A stretch of DNA of 64,000 bases from Gemella sanguinis ATCC 700632 (GTDB taxonomy: Bacteria; Bacillota; Bacilli; Staphylococcales; Gemellaceae): assembly GCF_000701685.1 (NCBI RefSeq), contig NZ_JNJO01000008.1, positions 1-64,000 on the forward strand, in the 5' to 3' direction. A program made the position numbers and the translations under genes. Position 1 is the stretch's first letter. Each line of letters begins with the position of its first letter. Positions 1 to 8,895 of the stretch are shown piece after piece. The notes beneath the pieces were generated by a model. That model saw nothing but the letters and a program-made list of their open reading frames with translations, did not search any database and had not been told where the DNA came from.

Positions 1-197
1 GGTTAAGACGTATATCAAAAGAAGGAAAACTATTGTATAAGAGAAGAAAAGAAACAATAGAACGTAGCTTTGCGGATTCTAAACAAAATCACGGATACAG
101 GTATGCACAATATAGAGGAAAAGCCAAAGTACAGTCGTACGCTTGGCTGTCTTGTTGCGTTCAAAATATGAAAACAATAGCATTAAGAGAGGTATAA
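1..197 (+). CDS. Transposase, C-terminal fragment (IS1182-like), cut by window edge
   Basis: An open frame enters from the left edge (first full codon at base 3) and ends at a TAA at 195-197. The 64 visible residues contain ERSFADSKQNHGYRYAQYRG followed by a hydrophobic helix and QNMKTIAL. This matches the C-terminal end of DDE transposases of the IS1182 type, in which a late catalytic Glu in ER.FAD..HG is followed by YRG and a conserved Asn-Met/Leu-Lys helix. The rest of the element lies outside the window, so completeness and the terminal inverted repeats cannot be judged. Confidence 0.7.
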   Translation, partial: LRRISKEGKLLYKRRKETIERSFADSKQNHGYRYAQYRGKAKVQSYAWLSCCVQNMKTIALREV

Positions 198-248
198 AAC
201 CTCTTAATACTACTAAATTTTTGCCTTAAGGCTTATTTTTTTTGAAAA

Positions 249-293
249 AAAATACCATAACATCAATACTAGCTTGATATTTCGGTATTTTTG
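249..293 (+). terminator. Hairpin terminator after the transposase fragment
   Basis: AAATACC...ATCAA pairs imperfectly with TTGAT...GGTATTT around a short loop and is followed by TTTTGT. It could instead be part of the insertion-sequence end. Confidence 0.5.
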
Positions 294-306
294 TCAACAA
301 TCTGAA

Positions 307-338
307 AAATAGTAAGCAGAAAATTCTGCTTACTATTT
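307..338 (-). terminator. Terminator of the dicarboxylate symporter gene
   Basis: Near-perfect inverted repeat AAATAGTAAGCAGAA / TTCTGCTTACTATTT just past the stop codon of the minus-strand symporter gene. Confidence 0.75.
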
Positions 339-343
339 ATTTT

Positions 344-1546
344 TTATGCTAAGTCTTGTTGTTTATCTTTTTTAAAGAAAACTCTATTTAATTTATCAAC
401 GATAGCTGATAAAGCGCCATCTCCAGAGATGTTACATGCAGTTCCAAAGCTATCTTGAGTGATGTATAATGCAATCATAAGTGATAACATAACTTCGTTG
501 AATCCAAGAACTGATTGTAATAGTCCAAGGGCTGCCATTACACCACCACCAGGAACACCTGGAGCAGCTACCATTGTAACCCCAAGTAGTATGATAAATT
601 TAACCATAACCGCTGCTGTTGGGAATGTTGCTCCGTGTTGTAACCAATAAACTGCAGTAGCACAAGTAGTTAATGTTATTGTACTACCTGATAAGTGGAT
701 AGTTGCGAATAACGGAATAGTGAAGTTTGCGATATTTTTATCTACACCCATTTTTTTAGTACTTTTCAGTGTTACAGGAATAGTAGCAGCTGAAGATTGA
801 GTACCTATTGCTGTGATGTAAGCTGGAACAATAGCAAGAATCATCTTGAATGGATTTTTACCATTTACGCTACCAGCGATAAAGTATTGAACGATAATAA
901 TGATACAGTGTAGTAATAAAATTACAGCGAATACCATGATGAAGATTTTTAGAATCTTGAATACTTCACCAGAAGCAGTAATGTTCATAAATACCCCAAG
1001 GATATAGAATGGTAATAATGGAATAATTACTGAAGAAAGTAATTTTTCAATAATTTCTCCAAAGTCATTGAATCCTTGTTTTAAGCTATCAGATTGTGTC
1101 GCTGAGATTCCGATACCTAGAATAAATGAGATAACTAGTGCTGTTGTAACATCGAAGATAGGAGTCATCTTAAATTCGATATAACCTTTAAGCATTAAAT
1201 CTTCTGGGTTTTGGAAAGTTTGTAATGTTGCATTAGCAAGAATGCTAGGTAGTGTAAATTTAGCAACGATAAATGCGAATGTTCCTGCGATAAGTGTAGA
1301 AACATATGCAACTCCAGTTGATAGACCTAATAATTTTCCGGCATTGTTAGAAACTTGGCTAATACCAGGAACGATAAATCCAACAATAATAAGTGGGATA
1401 GTGAACCCTAAGAATGAACTAAATATTGATGAGAATGTTACAAAGACTCTAATAATAGAAGTCGGTAGTGAACTACCAAGAACAATCCCAAGAGTAATAG
1501 CTAAAAGAAGCTTTACTAATAATGGTATTTTTTTATAAAAACTCAT
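344..1546 (-). CDS. Dicarboxylate/amino acid:cation symporter (DAACS family)
   Basis: A 400-residue polytopic membrane protein, the usual length for sodium- or proton-coupled symporters of the GltP/DctA/SstT family that import glutamate, aspartate, serine or C4-dicarboxylates. The re-entrant hairpin 1 signature is visible as GTQSSAATIPVT (about residue 250), the TM7 metal/substrate segment as SGSTITLTTCATAV, and hairpin 2 as GVPGGGVMAALG (about 330). The substrate cannot be told from sequence. It is monocistronic: its own terminator follows, and a strong GGAG ribosome site precedes the ATG. It sits next to a transposase fragment, but its base composition is like its neighbours. Confidence 0.88.
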   Translation of the reverse strand: MSFYKKIPLLVKLLLAITLGIVLGSSLPTSIIRVFVTFSSIFSSFLGFTIPLIIVGFIVPGISQVSNNAGKLLGLSTGVAYVSTLIAGTFAFIVAKFTLPSILANATLQTFQNPEDLMLKGYIEFKMTPIFDVTTALVISFILGIGISATQSDSLKQGFNDFGEIIEKLLSSVIIPLLPFYILGVFMNITASGEVFKILKIFIMVFAVILLLHCIIIIVQYFIAGSVNGKNPFKMILAIVPAYITAIGTQSSAATIPVTLKSTKKMGVDKNIANFTIPLFATIHLSGSTITLTTCATAVYWLQHGATFPTAAVMVKFIILLGVTMVAAPGVPGGGVMAALGLLQSVLGFNEVMLSLMIALYITQDSFGTACNISGDGALSAIVDKLNRVFFKKDKQQDLA

Positions 1547-1858
1547 AGAAAATTCTCCTTTACTAAATTTTTTTAATTAGATAAATTGAATAACTTAATA
1601 ATGTTAAGTTATAACAATTAACTAATTCCACGATTGTATTTTCTAAAAAGACATGTGTATATTATACAAGAAAAAATATGTTTTGTAAAGTATAGAATAC
1701 ATGAAATCGTTGAAAATAATAGTTTTCATACTTAATGTAGAATTACAACTAAATTTAGACATAATATAAGCAGTAAAATTAGCAAATCTATAATTAGTTA
1801 TAAATGTTTTGATTTTCTAAAATTACTGCTTAAAAATTATTTATTGTAAATGATTTTG
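1547..1858. other. Intergenic region with a long imperfect hairpin
   Basis: AT-rich spacer between two minus-strand genes. The only structure seen is a long imperfect inverted repeat at 1767-1832: TAAGCAGTAAAATTAG near the left end pairs with CTAAAATTACTGCTTA near the right end. It lies downstream of the phnA-like gene and may end its transcription, although no strong T-tract follows on the minus strand. The remainder would hold the symporter promoter, which I could not pin down. Confidence 0.4.
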
Positions 1859-2194
1859 TTATATTTTTTTAACAAATTCAGATTTTAGTTTCATAGCACC
1901 AAAACCATCGATTTTACAGTCTATATTATGATCTCCATCGACTAGTCTAATGTTCTTAACACGTGTTCCTTGTTTTAGAGTCGAAGAGCTACCTTTAACT
2001 TTTAAGTCTTTGATTACTGATACAGTATCTCCATCTTGAAGTACATTTCCGTTAGCATCACGATATACTTTTTCTTCTTCAACATCGCTAGTATCTTCTG
2101 GTGACCATTCGTGAGCACACATAGGGCATACTAACATAGTTCCATCTTCATAAGTATATTCACTATTACATTTTGGACAATTTGGTAATGACAT
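1859..2194 (-). CDS. PhnA-type zinc-ribbon protein (YjdM family)
   Basis: A 111-residue cytoplasmic protein starting [18 protein letters not shown]. Two CxxC pairs (CPKC near residue 6 and CPMC near 24) form an N-terminal zinc ribbon; the C-terminal half ([20 protein letters not shown]...) is the SH3-like PhnA domain. Family members are common, and despite the name no role in phosphonate use is established for most of them. The start was placed at 2194 because CCTCC (GGAGG on the minus strand) lies 7 bases upstream; an upstream ATG at 2227 would put the ribosome site inside the gene. Confidence 0.88.
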   Translation of the reverse strand: MSLPNCPKCNSEYTYEDGTMLVCPMCAHEWSPEDTSDVEEEKVYRDANGNVLQDGDTVSVIKDLKVKGSSSTLKQGTRVKNIRLVDGDHNIDCKIDGFGAMKLKSEFVKKI

Positions 2195-2418
2195 TGTATT
2201 CCTCCATAAATTTTCAAATTTATACAAAGCATATTATACCATAATAACGAAGAATATCAAATTTTATTGAGAATTGATATTAAATAAATCAGAATATTTA
2301 AAGAAAACGCTGTAAGCAGATATATTGCATAGTTAACAAAAGAGGAATAAAATAAAGACTAAAGGTTAAACAAGAATGATTAATTTTTGAAAAATAATAA
2401 AAAATGAGGTATAAAATT

Positions 2419-3744
2419 ATGTCTAAATATGATTTATTAGTAATAGGTTTTGGGAAAGCAGGGAAAACATTAGCTGCAACTTTTGCTAAAGAAGGTAAAA
2501 AAGTAGCTGTTGTTGAAGAAAGTAGCGCAATGTACGGTGGGACATGTATAAATATTGGATGTATCCCAACAAAAACTCTTATCGTAGCTGCTGATAACAA
2601 AAAAGATTACAATGAAGCTAAAGCTACAAGAGATAAAGTAGTAACTAAATTAAACGCTAAAAACTTTGCAATGTTAGATAATAGCCCAAATGTAGACGTT
2701 TATACTGCTCGTGCAAAATTTGTATCAAATAAAGTAGTAGAAATCTCAGCAAATGGTGAAACAAAACAACTAGAAGGAGAAGTTGTGGTAATTAACACTG
2801 GAGCTAAAAATAATGTATTACCAATTCCAGGGTTAACAACTTCTAAAAATGTTTACGATAGCACTGAATTACAAAAATTAGAAAAAGCGCCAAAAACATT
2901 AGGTATTATCGGTGGTGGAAATATCGGACTAGAGTTCGCAAGCTTATATTCTCGTCTAGGAGTAAAAGTTACAGTAATCGATCCTTCAGCTAGAATACTA
3001 GGAAGAGAAGATGAAGATATCGCAGAATTAGCAAAAGGTTACTTAGAAGAAACAGGTGTAGAATTTAAATTAGGTTCTACAACTAAAGAAGTTCGTAATA
3101 ACGGAGAAAACGTTGTTGTAGTAACTGAAGAACACGGAGAGTTAGAGTTTGAAGCAGTATTACATGCAACAGGTCGTCGTGCAAATACAGAAAATCTAGG
3201 ATTAGAAAATACAGATATCGAACTACGTCCTAACGGATCAATTGTTGTAGATGAGTATTGTCAAACAGCTGTTGAGAATGTATTTGCAGTAGGAGATGTA
3301 AATGGTGGATTACAATTTACATATGTATCATTAGATGACTTTAGAGTAGTTAATGGATACTTACATGGTAAAAAAGAATACACTACGGCTGATCGTAAAA
3401 ATGTACCATATTCAACATTTATCTCACCTGCATTATCTCACGTAGGACTACACCAAGAAGAGGCTAAAGCTCAATACAGCAATGTAGCAGTAGCATCATT
3501 ACCAGTAGCAAATATGCCTAGAGGAGCTGTAAACCAAGACCAACGTGGAATTTACAGAGTAGTAGTAGACAAAGATACTAACTTAATTCTTGGAGCAACA
3601 TTATTCGGTAAAAACTCTGAAGAAATAATCAATATTATAAAAATGGCAATTGACAACAAAATTCCATATACATATATTAGAGACCAAATCTTCACTCACC
3701 CAACAATGGCTGAAAACTTAAACGATGTGTTTAAATTAGTATAA
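2419..3744 (+). CDS. FAD-dependent pyridine nucleotide-disulfide oxidoreductase (RclA/hypothiocyanous acid reductase-like)
   Basis: A 441-residue class I flavin disulfide reductase. The N-terminal FAD motif GFGKAGKTLA, the redox CxxxxC in GGTCINIGCIPTK, the NAD(P) motif GIIGGGNIGLEFASLYSRLG near residue 165, the second FAD motif VFAVGDVNGG and the C-terminal dimer motif FTHPTMAENLND are all present. Length and motifs place it with RclA/MerA-like reductases, which in streptococci include the NADPH-dependent hypothiocyanous acid reductase Har; that substrate is inferred. ATG 2419 is preferred over 2404 because the GAGG ribosome site lies between them. It converges on the FemABX gene with a shared terminator. 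Confidence 0.85.
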   Translation: MSKYDLLVIGFGKAGKTLAATFAKEGKKVAVVEESSAMYGGTCINIGCIPTKTLIVAADNKKDYNEAKATRDKVVTKLNAKNFAMLDNSPNVDVYTARAKFVSNKVVEISANGETKQLEGEVVVINTGAKNNVLPIPGLTTSKNVYDSTELQKLEKAPKTLGIIGGGNIGLEFASLYSRLGVKVTVIDPSARILGREDEDIAELAKGYLEETGVEFKLGSTTKEVRNNGENVVVVTEEHGELEFEAVLHATGRRANTENLGLENTDIELRPNGSIVVDEYCQTAVENVFAVGDVNGGLQFTYVSLDDFRVVNGYLHGKKEYTTADRKNVPYSTFISPALSHVGLHQEEAKAQYSNVAVASLPVANMPRGAVNQDQRGIYRVVVDKDTNLILGATLFGKNSEEIINIIKMAIDNKIPYTYIRDQIFTHPTMAENLNDVFKLV

Positions 3745-3756
3745 TAGAATAAAAAT

Positions 3757-3786
3757 AATCCCTAGAACAACTTTGTTCTAGGGATT
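3757..3786. terminator. Bidirectional terminator between convergent genes
   Basis: Perfect stem AATCCCTAGAACA / TGTTCTAGGGATT with A-rich sequence on the left and AAATTTT on the right, between the reductase (+) and the FemABX gene (-). Confidence 0.85.
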
Positions 3787-3791
3787 AAATT

Positions 3792-5006
3792 TTACCTATG
3801 TATTAATTTTAAGATTTTTCTACGTAAAGGTAGACCATAATTATACATTAGGTTAAATACATGAGAGATAACTAAGTCAAACTCACCATAGTATTCAACG
3901 ATATTAGGAGAGAATTTAGATTTGAAACCTAGTAAGCTATCGTTTAGGCTTCCTTCGATTCCTCCCATAGATACCTCGCTAATGCCCATTTCTTGGGCTT
4001 TTTTCATTGTATCAGAGAATACTTTATATTGTGCAGGAAGTTTAGCAAAGTCTTCATTCATACCTGCATAAATAATCTCTGCATGGTTACCATATGCTAT
4101 AGTAATCGCAGCACTAATAACTTGGTCTTTAGACTTATCTTCAATCTCAAGTCCATTAAATAGCGTAATTAGTTTTTCAGTTCCAGCTACTTGTTCTTCT
4201 AAAGTACGTTTTTTCTTAGGAGATTTTTCTCCAAGTTCTTCGATTTCTTTTTCTAAGTTTTCTTTACGATTATGACACTCTTTAAGTGCTTTTTCTACAT
4301 TTATATAAGAAATATAAAGTAGGGCATTATCACCAAATGTATCAAGAAGATTTTCAAAATATTCACGTCCACGAAGTGAAATATTTTTTCTCTTTTCAGT
4401 ACAAGCTAAGGCAAATAAGAAATCATCTAAGTTTTCTTTTCCGCAACGTCTAACTTCTACGAATTTTTTATCTGCATCGCGGATAAGGCGACGTGTATCT
4501 TTTGAGAATAAATCAGGTACAGGTTGCTCTAACTTCGTAACAGTATTAAAACGAGGTTGGATAGTGCTACTCATATCAAGGCTAAATCCTTTGTGATTAT
4601 ATCCATAAGATTTAAATGTTTTTATTAGTTCATCGTTACTACGATCTACATCAACATCTTTAAAGTTAGCTAATTTTTCATCTTTAACAGCTATAGGGAT
4701 ATCAAGTTTAACTAGTTTTGCCTGTTTAGTTTTAGCGAATTTCTTAAGATTAGTTAAGAAAAATCCTAATAATTCTTTATTGTTGTAATCTAAGATTGGA
4801 CCACGTGGCACGTACCAAAGGCCTTTACGAGTTAAAACTTGAGCTGCGGCGATAATATTATCTTCGTCATCAGATACTGCTACTCTAACAGCTCCCCATG
4901 TATTTTTAATAGCTGACCATTCAATAGCTTGCATCATATTCCCATGTTTATGGCTTTTAATAAATTCTGTGTATTTTTCATTGTTTATATCAGTTAAAAA
5001 TTTCAT
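3792..5006 (-). CDS. FemABX-family peptidoglycan cross-bridge aminoacyltransferase
   Basis: A 404-residue protein of the FemA/FemB/MurM/MurN family, which transfers amino acids from tRNA to the lysine of lipid II to build interpeptide bridges at the cytoplasmic membrane face. Seen: the N-terminal GNAT-like start MQAIEWSAIKNTWG, WYVPRGPILDY, a central charged coiled coil (about residues 245-290, ALKECHNRKENLEKEIEELG) typical of the family, and the C-terminal motif YAGMNEDF...MGISEVSMGGIEGS. Length matches MurM/MurN (about 400). Which amino acid it adds cannot be read from sequence. Monocistronic. Confidence 0.88.
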   Translation of the reverse strand: MKFLTDINNEKYTEFIKSHKHGNMMQAIEWSAIKNTWGAVRVAVSDDEDNIIAAAQVLTRKGLWYVPRGPILDYNNKELLGFFLTNLKKFAKTKQAKLVKLDIPIAVKDEKLANFKDVDVDRSNDELIKTFKSYGYNHKGFSLDMSSTIQPRFNTVTKLEQPVPDLFSKDTRRLIRDADKKFVEVRRCGKENLDDFLFALACTEKRKNISLRGREYFENLLDTFGDNALLYISYINVEKALKECHNRKENLEKEIEELGEKSPKKKRTLEEQVAGTEKLITLFNGLEIEDKSKDQVISAAITIAYGNHAEIIYAGMNEDFAKLPAQYKVFSDTMKKAQEMGISEVSMGGIEGSLNDSLLGFKSKFSPNIVEYYGEFDLVISHVFNLMYNYGLPLRRKILKLIHR

Positions 5007-5168
5007 AGTTTCTACAAATCCTTCTATTAAAGTACAATTAATGATAACAAATTATAGCTAAAAAATCAATTTTTAGATAGTTGAGGTTGCTGAATATCAA
5101 TTTTACAAAAAACACAAAAAAGTGTATAATAATAATAACTTATTTGGAAGCACTAAGGAGATATAACT

Positions 5169-5441
5169 ATGAATATGAATACTATTTATGTTATGCTTGG
5201 TTTTATTGTAGTCTATGCGATAATTTCATCAATAGTAGATAAAAACAAGCAACGTAAAGCAAAAAGTAAAGAAGCGTTAGAAAGATTGCAAAGTAAAAGT
5301 TATAGGAAAGAACTGGAAAGATTAATTGATTATAGCCAAAGTGATGCATTAAATATAGCTACATTAAGAAAGGCTTATTTCTTACAATATCCAGAGGCTA
5401 AAAAGTTATTAGAAATTATTAAGAAAGATAGAGGCATTTAA
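5169..5441 (+). CDS. Small membrane-anchored protein with one L7/L12-CTD-like repeat
   Basis: 90 residues: an N-terminal transmembrane helix (about 5-22), a basic linker, then a helical segment ending NIATLRKAYFLQYPEAKKLL. This last part resembles the helix-loop-helix of the ribosomal L7/L12 C-terminal domain (IK.LRE..G..L.EAKEL) and is repeated twice in the next gene, 2 bp downstream, so the two are paralogous and co-transcribed. Function unknown. AAGGAG precedes the ATG by 7 bases. Confidence 0.75.
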   Translation: MNMNTIYVMLGFIVVYAIISSIVDKNKQRKAKSKEALERLQSKSYRKELERLIDYSQSDALNIATLRKAYFLQYPEAKKLLEIIKKDRGI

Positions 5442-5443
5442 GT

Positions 5444-5974
5444 ATGAAAATAGGTTTAATTGTTGTTTTAGCACTAGTAATATTTATTTTCTTCTCAACT
5501 AGAAATAGTGAATCAAAAGCAGATTTTGAAGAAAAGAAAAAAGTAAGTAAAGAAAAACTAGAAGAACTAAAAAAAGAAAGTTATAAAGATGAATTATTCT
5601 CTGTTGTTGATGCCTCAAAAGGAGACATTAACAATATTAAATTATTAAGAGATAGATATCCAGAACTATTACTTAGCGATACAAAAGAATTATGGGAATC
5701 TATTAAAGACGAAGTAAGATCAAATTATAATTCAGAAGTGAAGAAAGAAATTGCTGAAGATTTTTCTGATTTAAGAGAAGTGATTAATCCAGAGGCAGGA
5801 GACATTGCAAATATTAAGACAATTAGAGAGCATTATGGTGTAGATTTAAGAACTGCTAAAGAACTATGGGATTCTATTAGAGATGATTATAAATCACAAG
5901 AAAAGAGTGCTATAGATGAGTATTTGACAAAAGAATTTATTGATGAACAAACAAATAAATTTGATCGAGAATAA
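5444..5974 (+). CDS. Membrane-anchored protein with two L7/L12-CTD-like repeats
   Basis: 176 residues: N-terminal transmembrane helix (2-19), an acidic/basic linker beginning like its upstream paralogue (KEKLEELKKESYKDEL), then two copies of a roughly 50-residue unit, INNIKLLRDRYPELLLSDTK and IANIKTIREHYGVDLRTAKE, each ending ELW[DE]SI[RK]D. The units look like L7/L12 C-terminal domains, known as a protein-interaction fold. Residues 1-19 would anchor the tail in the cytoplasm or outside; topology is not determined. Function unknown. Confidence 0.75.
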   Translation: MKIGLIVVLALVIFIFFSTRNSESKADFEEKKKVSKEKLEELKKESYKDELFSVVDASKGDINNIKLLRDRYPELLLSDTKELWESIKDEVRSNYNSEVKKEIAEDFSDLREVINPEAGDIANIKTIREHYGVDLRTAKELWDSIRDDYKSQEKSAIDEYLTKEFIDEQTNKFDRE

Positions 5975-5980
5975 AAAAAT

Positions 5981-6014
5981 ACAACCTAGAGTTGAGAAAT
6001 CAATTCTAGGTTGT
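5981..6014. terminator. Bidirectional terminator
   Basis: ACAACCTAGA / TCTAGGTTGT stem with an inner GTTGA/TCAAT extension, A-tract at left and TTCTTTATT at right, shared by the upstream plus-strand pair and the minus-strand metallophosphoesterase. Confidence 0.8.
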
Positions 6015-6020
6015 TCTTTA

Positions 6021-7115
6021 TTATTTTCCTTCAATAGTTATCATCCAAACTTCACTTTGGGCTGTAGTTTTAAAAGGTGGTCCCCAAAAACCATAACCAG
6101 CAGAAGTAAAGAAGTGTTTATTATTAATTTTAGCATAACCATGATCAAGTGTGTAGATTCTATCTGTAATATAGTTAATTGGCCATATTTGACCACGATG
6201 TGTATGACCTGATAATTGGACATCTATAGGTAATGTACTGTGATGATCGATTGCATCTGGTTGGTGATCTATTAAAATAGTAGTTTTACTAGTATCAACA
6301 TTTTTTAATAAGTCTTCTGTAGCTAATCTATTTTTGCTAACACTTCTATCCTTACGTCCAACAAGAATCACATCGTCAGTTAGGTTAACACTCTCATCAA
6401 ATAGAGGTCTAATACCTGTCTTAGATATTTCTTCTACTATTTCTTGAGCTGCACGGTCATGGTTCCCCATAGTAGCGTACACTCCTAGAGGAGCTGATAA
6501 TTTGCTAAGTGTTTCACCCATATTTCGCTTTTTATACATAACCATATCATCATCCATAATATCACCGGCAATTACAATAGCATCTGGTTTTTCTTCTTCA
6601 ATAATTTTATTTAATTTTTCAAGTTGACCATTTCCGAAAAATGTTCCAAGATGTAAGTCAGATACCATAGCTATTTTTATAGGTTTTTCAATTTTTTTAT
6701 CAACTTTTATAGTTTCACTTTTAACTATAGGTGAGTATGCCCAATATAACCCTAAAGTGGTCATTCCAACAAGAAATAGGCTTGTTATACCTAAACTTAC
6801 ACCTTGAGAAAGGTTAAAGTTAAATAGCTTTAATACTAATTTTGCTACTAATAAAATTACAGCTATAACTACGCCGTTTAGGAAGTAGAAATACCAAGTG
6901 TTTCCATAATTTACCCATGGTGCACCTAGTCGAAGCATATAAGCTATAATTGAAAAGTTAGCAAAAATAAAGAATAAGATACCAAGAACTAATTTTACTT
7001 TAGGTGAGATAAAAGGTGTTAACATCCATTTTAAGCCAAGCCATAAAAGTAAAACTAATACTTCGTAAAATACAGCTACTCCTACAAAAGCAACAATAGC
7101 TTTCCAATTACTCAT
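6021..7115 (-). CDS. Membrane-anchored metallophosphoesterase
   Basis: 364 residues. About 125 residues of four transmembrane helices are followed by a calcineurin-like phosphoesterase domain. All metal-binding blocks are visible in order: DLHLG (near 154), GDIMDDD, GNHDRA, and GHTHRGQIWP. Family members (YkuE/YaeI-like) cleave phosphoester substrates such as lipid A intermediates or UDP-linked lipids in other bacteria; the substrate here is unknown. Monocistronic, with a GGAGG ribosome site before the ATG at 7115. Confidence 0.87.
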   Translation of the reverse strand: MSNWKAIVAFVGVAVFYEVLVLLLWLGLKWMLTPFISPKVKLVLGILFFIFANFSIIAYMLRLGAPWVNYGNTWYFYFLNGVVIAVILLVAKLVLKLFNFNLSQGVSLGITSLFLVGMTTLGLYWAYSPIVKSETIKVDKKIEKPIKIAMVSDLHLGTFFGNGQLEKLNKIIEEEKPDAIVIAGDIMDDDMVMYKKRNMGETLSKLSAPLGVYATMGNHDRAAQEIVEEISKTGIRPLFDESVNLTDDVILVGRKDRSVSKNRLATEDLLKNVDTSKTTILIDHQPDAIDHHSTLPIDVQLSGHTHRGQIWPINYITDRIYTLDHGYAKINNKHFFTSAGYGFWGPPFKTTAQSEVWMITIEGK

Positions 7116-7270
7116 AGTTTTTCCTCCAAATCAAATCTAATTTTATAAAATAAAAATAGGGTAGTTGGCTAATTTTAAAAATAGACCAACTACACGCTAT
7201 TAATAAATCTTAGAAATTATATAAGAAATAGTTTAAATTTAGTTAAAGTTTCTTATAGAAAGAATAAAAG

Positions 7271-7297
7271 ATCACCTCTAATTAAGATAGAGGTGAT
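7271..7297 (-). terminator. Terminator of sodA
   Basis: ATCACCTCT / AGAGGTGAT stem just past the sodA stop on the minus strand, followed by CTTTTATTCT in that direction. Confidence 0.75.
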
Positions 7298-7305
7298 TTA
7301 CTAGA

Positions 7306-7932
7306 TTATTTCCCTAATTTTTCTAACTGTTTAGCTAGGCGTTCGTTTACGAAGTCCCAGTTTACTACACGGAAGAATTCTTTAATGTAGTCAGGACGAC
7401 GGTTTTGATAGTTTAGGTAGTAAGCGTGTTCCCAAACGTCTAATCCAAGGATTGGAGTAAGACCTGTTAAGTAAGGAGAGTCTTGGTTAGCTGTTGAAGT
7501 AACAACTAGTTTACCTTCTTTATCAAGTGCTAGCCAAGCCCAACCACTACCAAATCTTGTAGCAGCTGCTGCAGAGAAAGCTTTAACGAATTCTTCGTAT
7601 CCGCCAAGCTCAGCATCGATTTTCTCTTTAACTAATCCACCGAATTCAGAAGAATCTGGTTTAGTTAGAGATTTCCAGAATAGAGAGTGGTTGTGGTGTC
7701 CTCCACCGTTGTTGATAACTGCTTGACGGATGTCAGCAGGAACATCTTCGATATTTTTTAGTAATCTACATACACATCCAGTTTCAACTTCTGGGTGTTT
7801 TTCTAAAGCAGCATTTAAGTTGTTAACGTAAGCTGCGTGGTGTTTGTCATGGTGAATTTCCATAGTTTTAGCATCGATAACTGGCTCTAAGTGATCGAAA
7901 CTATAAGGTAATTCAGGTAATTTAAAAGTCAT
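7306..7932 (-). CDS. sodA: Superoxide dismutase, Mn/Fe family
   Basis: 208 residues; disproportionates superoxide to peroxide and oxygen in the cytoplasm. The metal ligands are visible: His27 in MEIHHDKHH, a His in [11 protein letters not shown], and Asp/His in [15 protein letters not shown]. The Gly-Gly-His and QDSPYL region suggest the Mn or cambialistic type, not firmly separable from Fe by eye. One oddity is a short insert with two cysteines (TGCVCRLL, about 52-58) where many SODs have a simple helix turn. Preceded by a good promoter on the minus strand; monocistronic. Confidence 0.95.
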   Translation of the reverse strand: MTFKLPELPYSFDHLEPVIDAKTMEIHHDKHHAAYVNNLNAALEKHPEVETGCVCRLLKNIEDVPADIRQAVINNGGGHHNHSLFWKSLTKPDSSEFGGLVKEKIDAELGGYEEFVKAFSAAAATRFGSGWAWLALDKEGKLVVTSTANQDSPYLTGLTPILGLDVWEHAYYLNYQNRRPDYIKEFFRVVNWDFVNERLAKQLEKLGK

Positions 7933-7973
7933 AGTTGTAATCCTCCCGATTTTTTTCTGATTAATATATATTA

Positions 7974-8002
7974 ATTATAAGAAATATTTTGATAATTAAC
8001 AA
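7974..8002 (-). promoter_or_regulatory. sodA promoter
   Basis: On the minus strand TTGTTA (8002-7997) and TATAAT (7979-7974) are 17 bases apart, about 40 bases upstream of the sodA start and its GGGAGG ribosome site. Confidence 0.65.
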
Positions 8003-8127
8003 CAAAAATGCTTACATAAATCAGTGTTTTGTGCATAAAAAGTATAAATTACATGAAAATAATTGTATATTCTAATAAAACATGATAAAATAGTCAAAGT
8101 AAGAATTAATTAATAAGGAGAAGAACT

Positions 8128-8829
8128 GTGAAAAATTTTATACATAAGTACGGACATATAATTTTATGGCTAATTTTTATAATATTTATGTTTATATCAT
8201 TAATGGTATTAGTAACTCAAGGGATAGTCTATGCACTCGTAGTATTTGTACCAAGTCTTATCTTTTTGTGTCCACCTATAATAAAATTTATTCAGAGAAA
8301 AACAAGATTAAAAAAAGTAGTTCTAGGTATTTTTGCGACAATAGTTATGTCTTTTGCATTGTTTGGAACATCACGTCATAGTGCGGCTTTAAAAGAAGAG
8401 AATATAAGAATAAATCAAGAGAAGAGAAAAGAAGAGCAAGAAAGAAAATCTTCAGAAGAACAAAAGAGAGTAGAAGAACAGCAGAAAAATGAAGAAGAGA
8501 AAAATGCTCAACTAGCTGCCGCAAATAAAAAATCAGATAATAAACAAAAGAAAGATAAAGAAGACAAGGATTCTAAATCTACTGATAAAGAAAAGGCAGA
8601 TCAGTCAAAAGATAAAGATACAGATAAATCACAAGCTCAACAATCTCAAGCACAAAAACAAGCGCAAGCTCAACCAAAAACTAAAAAAGTTGTAGTAAGA
8701 GCAAGTAAGAAGAGTGGGCAATACTACACTCCAGGTCATCCATCTTACAATAAGGTAGCACCTAATAATGTAGTAGTTTATAACTCAGAAGAAGCTGCAG
8801 CTAGAGCAGGATATAAAAAAGCCGCTTAA
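8128..8829 (+). CDS. Membrane protein with Lys/Glu/Gln-rich coiled-coil tail
   Basis: 233 residues. Two to three hydrophobic helices occupy residues 10-85 and are followed by a very charged low-complexity stretch (about 90-190: ENIRINQEKRKEEQERKSSE, then K/D/S and Q/A-rich). The C-terminus, YTPGHPSYNKVAPNNVVVYNSEEAAARAGYKKAA in two parts (YTPGHPSYNKV and NSEEAAARAGY), recalls the small Ada-like metal-binding tails (CH.P.C..V......F.S.EEA.AAGY) but lacks the cysteines. Function unknown. Own promoter region and terminator. Confidence 0.75.
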   Translation: MKNFIHKYGHIILWLIFIIFMFISLMVLVTQGIVYALVVFVPSLIFLCPPIIKFIQRKTRLKKVVLGIFATIVMSFALFGTSRHSAALKEENIRINQEKRKEEQERKSSEEQKRVEEQQKNEEEKNAQLAAANKKSDNKQKKDKEDKDSKSTDKEKADQSKDKDTDKSQAQQSQAQKQAQAQPKTKKVVVRASKKSGQYYTPGHPSYNKVAPNNVVVYNSEEAAARAGYKKAA

Positions 8830-8846
8830 TAAATTAAGAAAATATA

Positions 8847-8880
8847 AAAACAACTTCAAAGCTAAATTTGAAGTTGTTTT
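8847..8880. terminator. Bidirectional terminator
   Basis: AAAACAACTTCAAA / TTTGAAGTTGTTTT hairpin between convergent genes, with runs of A on the left and T on the right. Confidence 0.85.
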
Positions 8881-8895
8881 TTGTTATACTGATTT

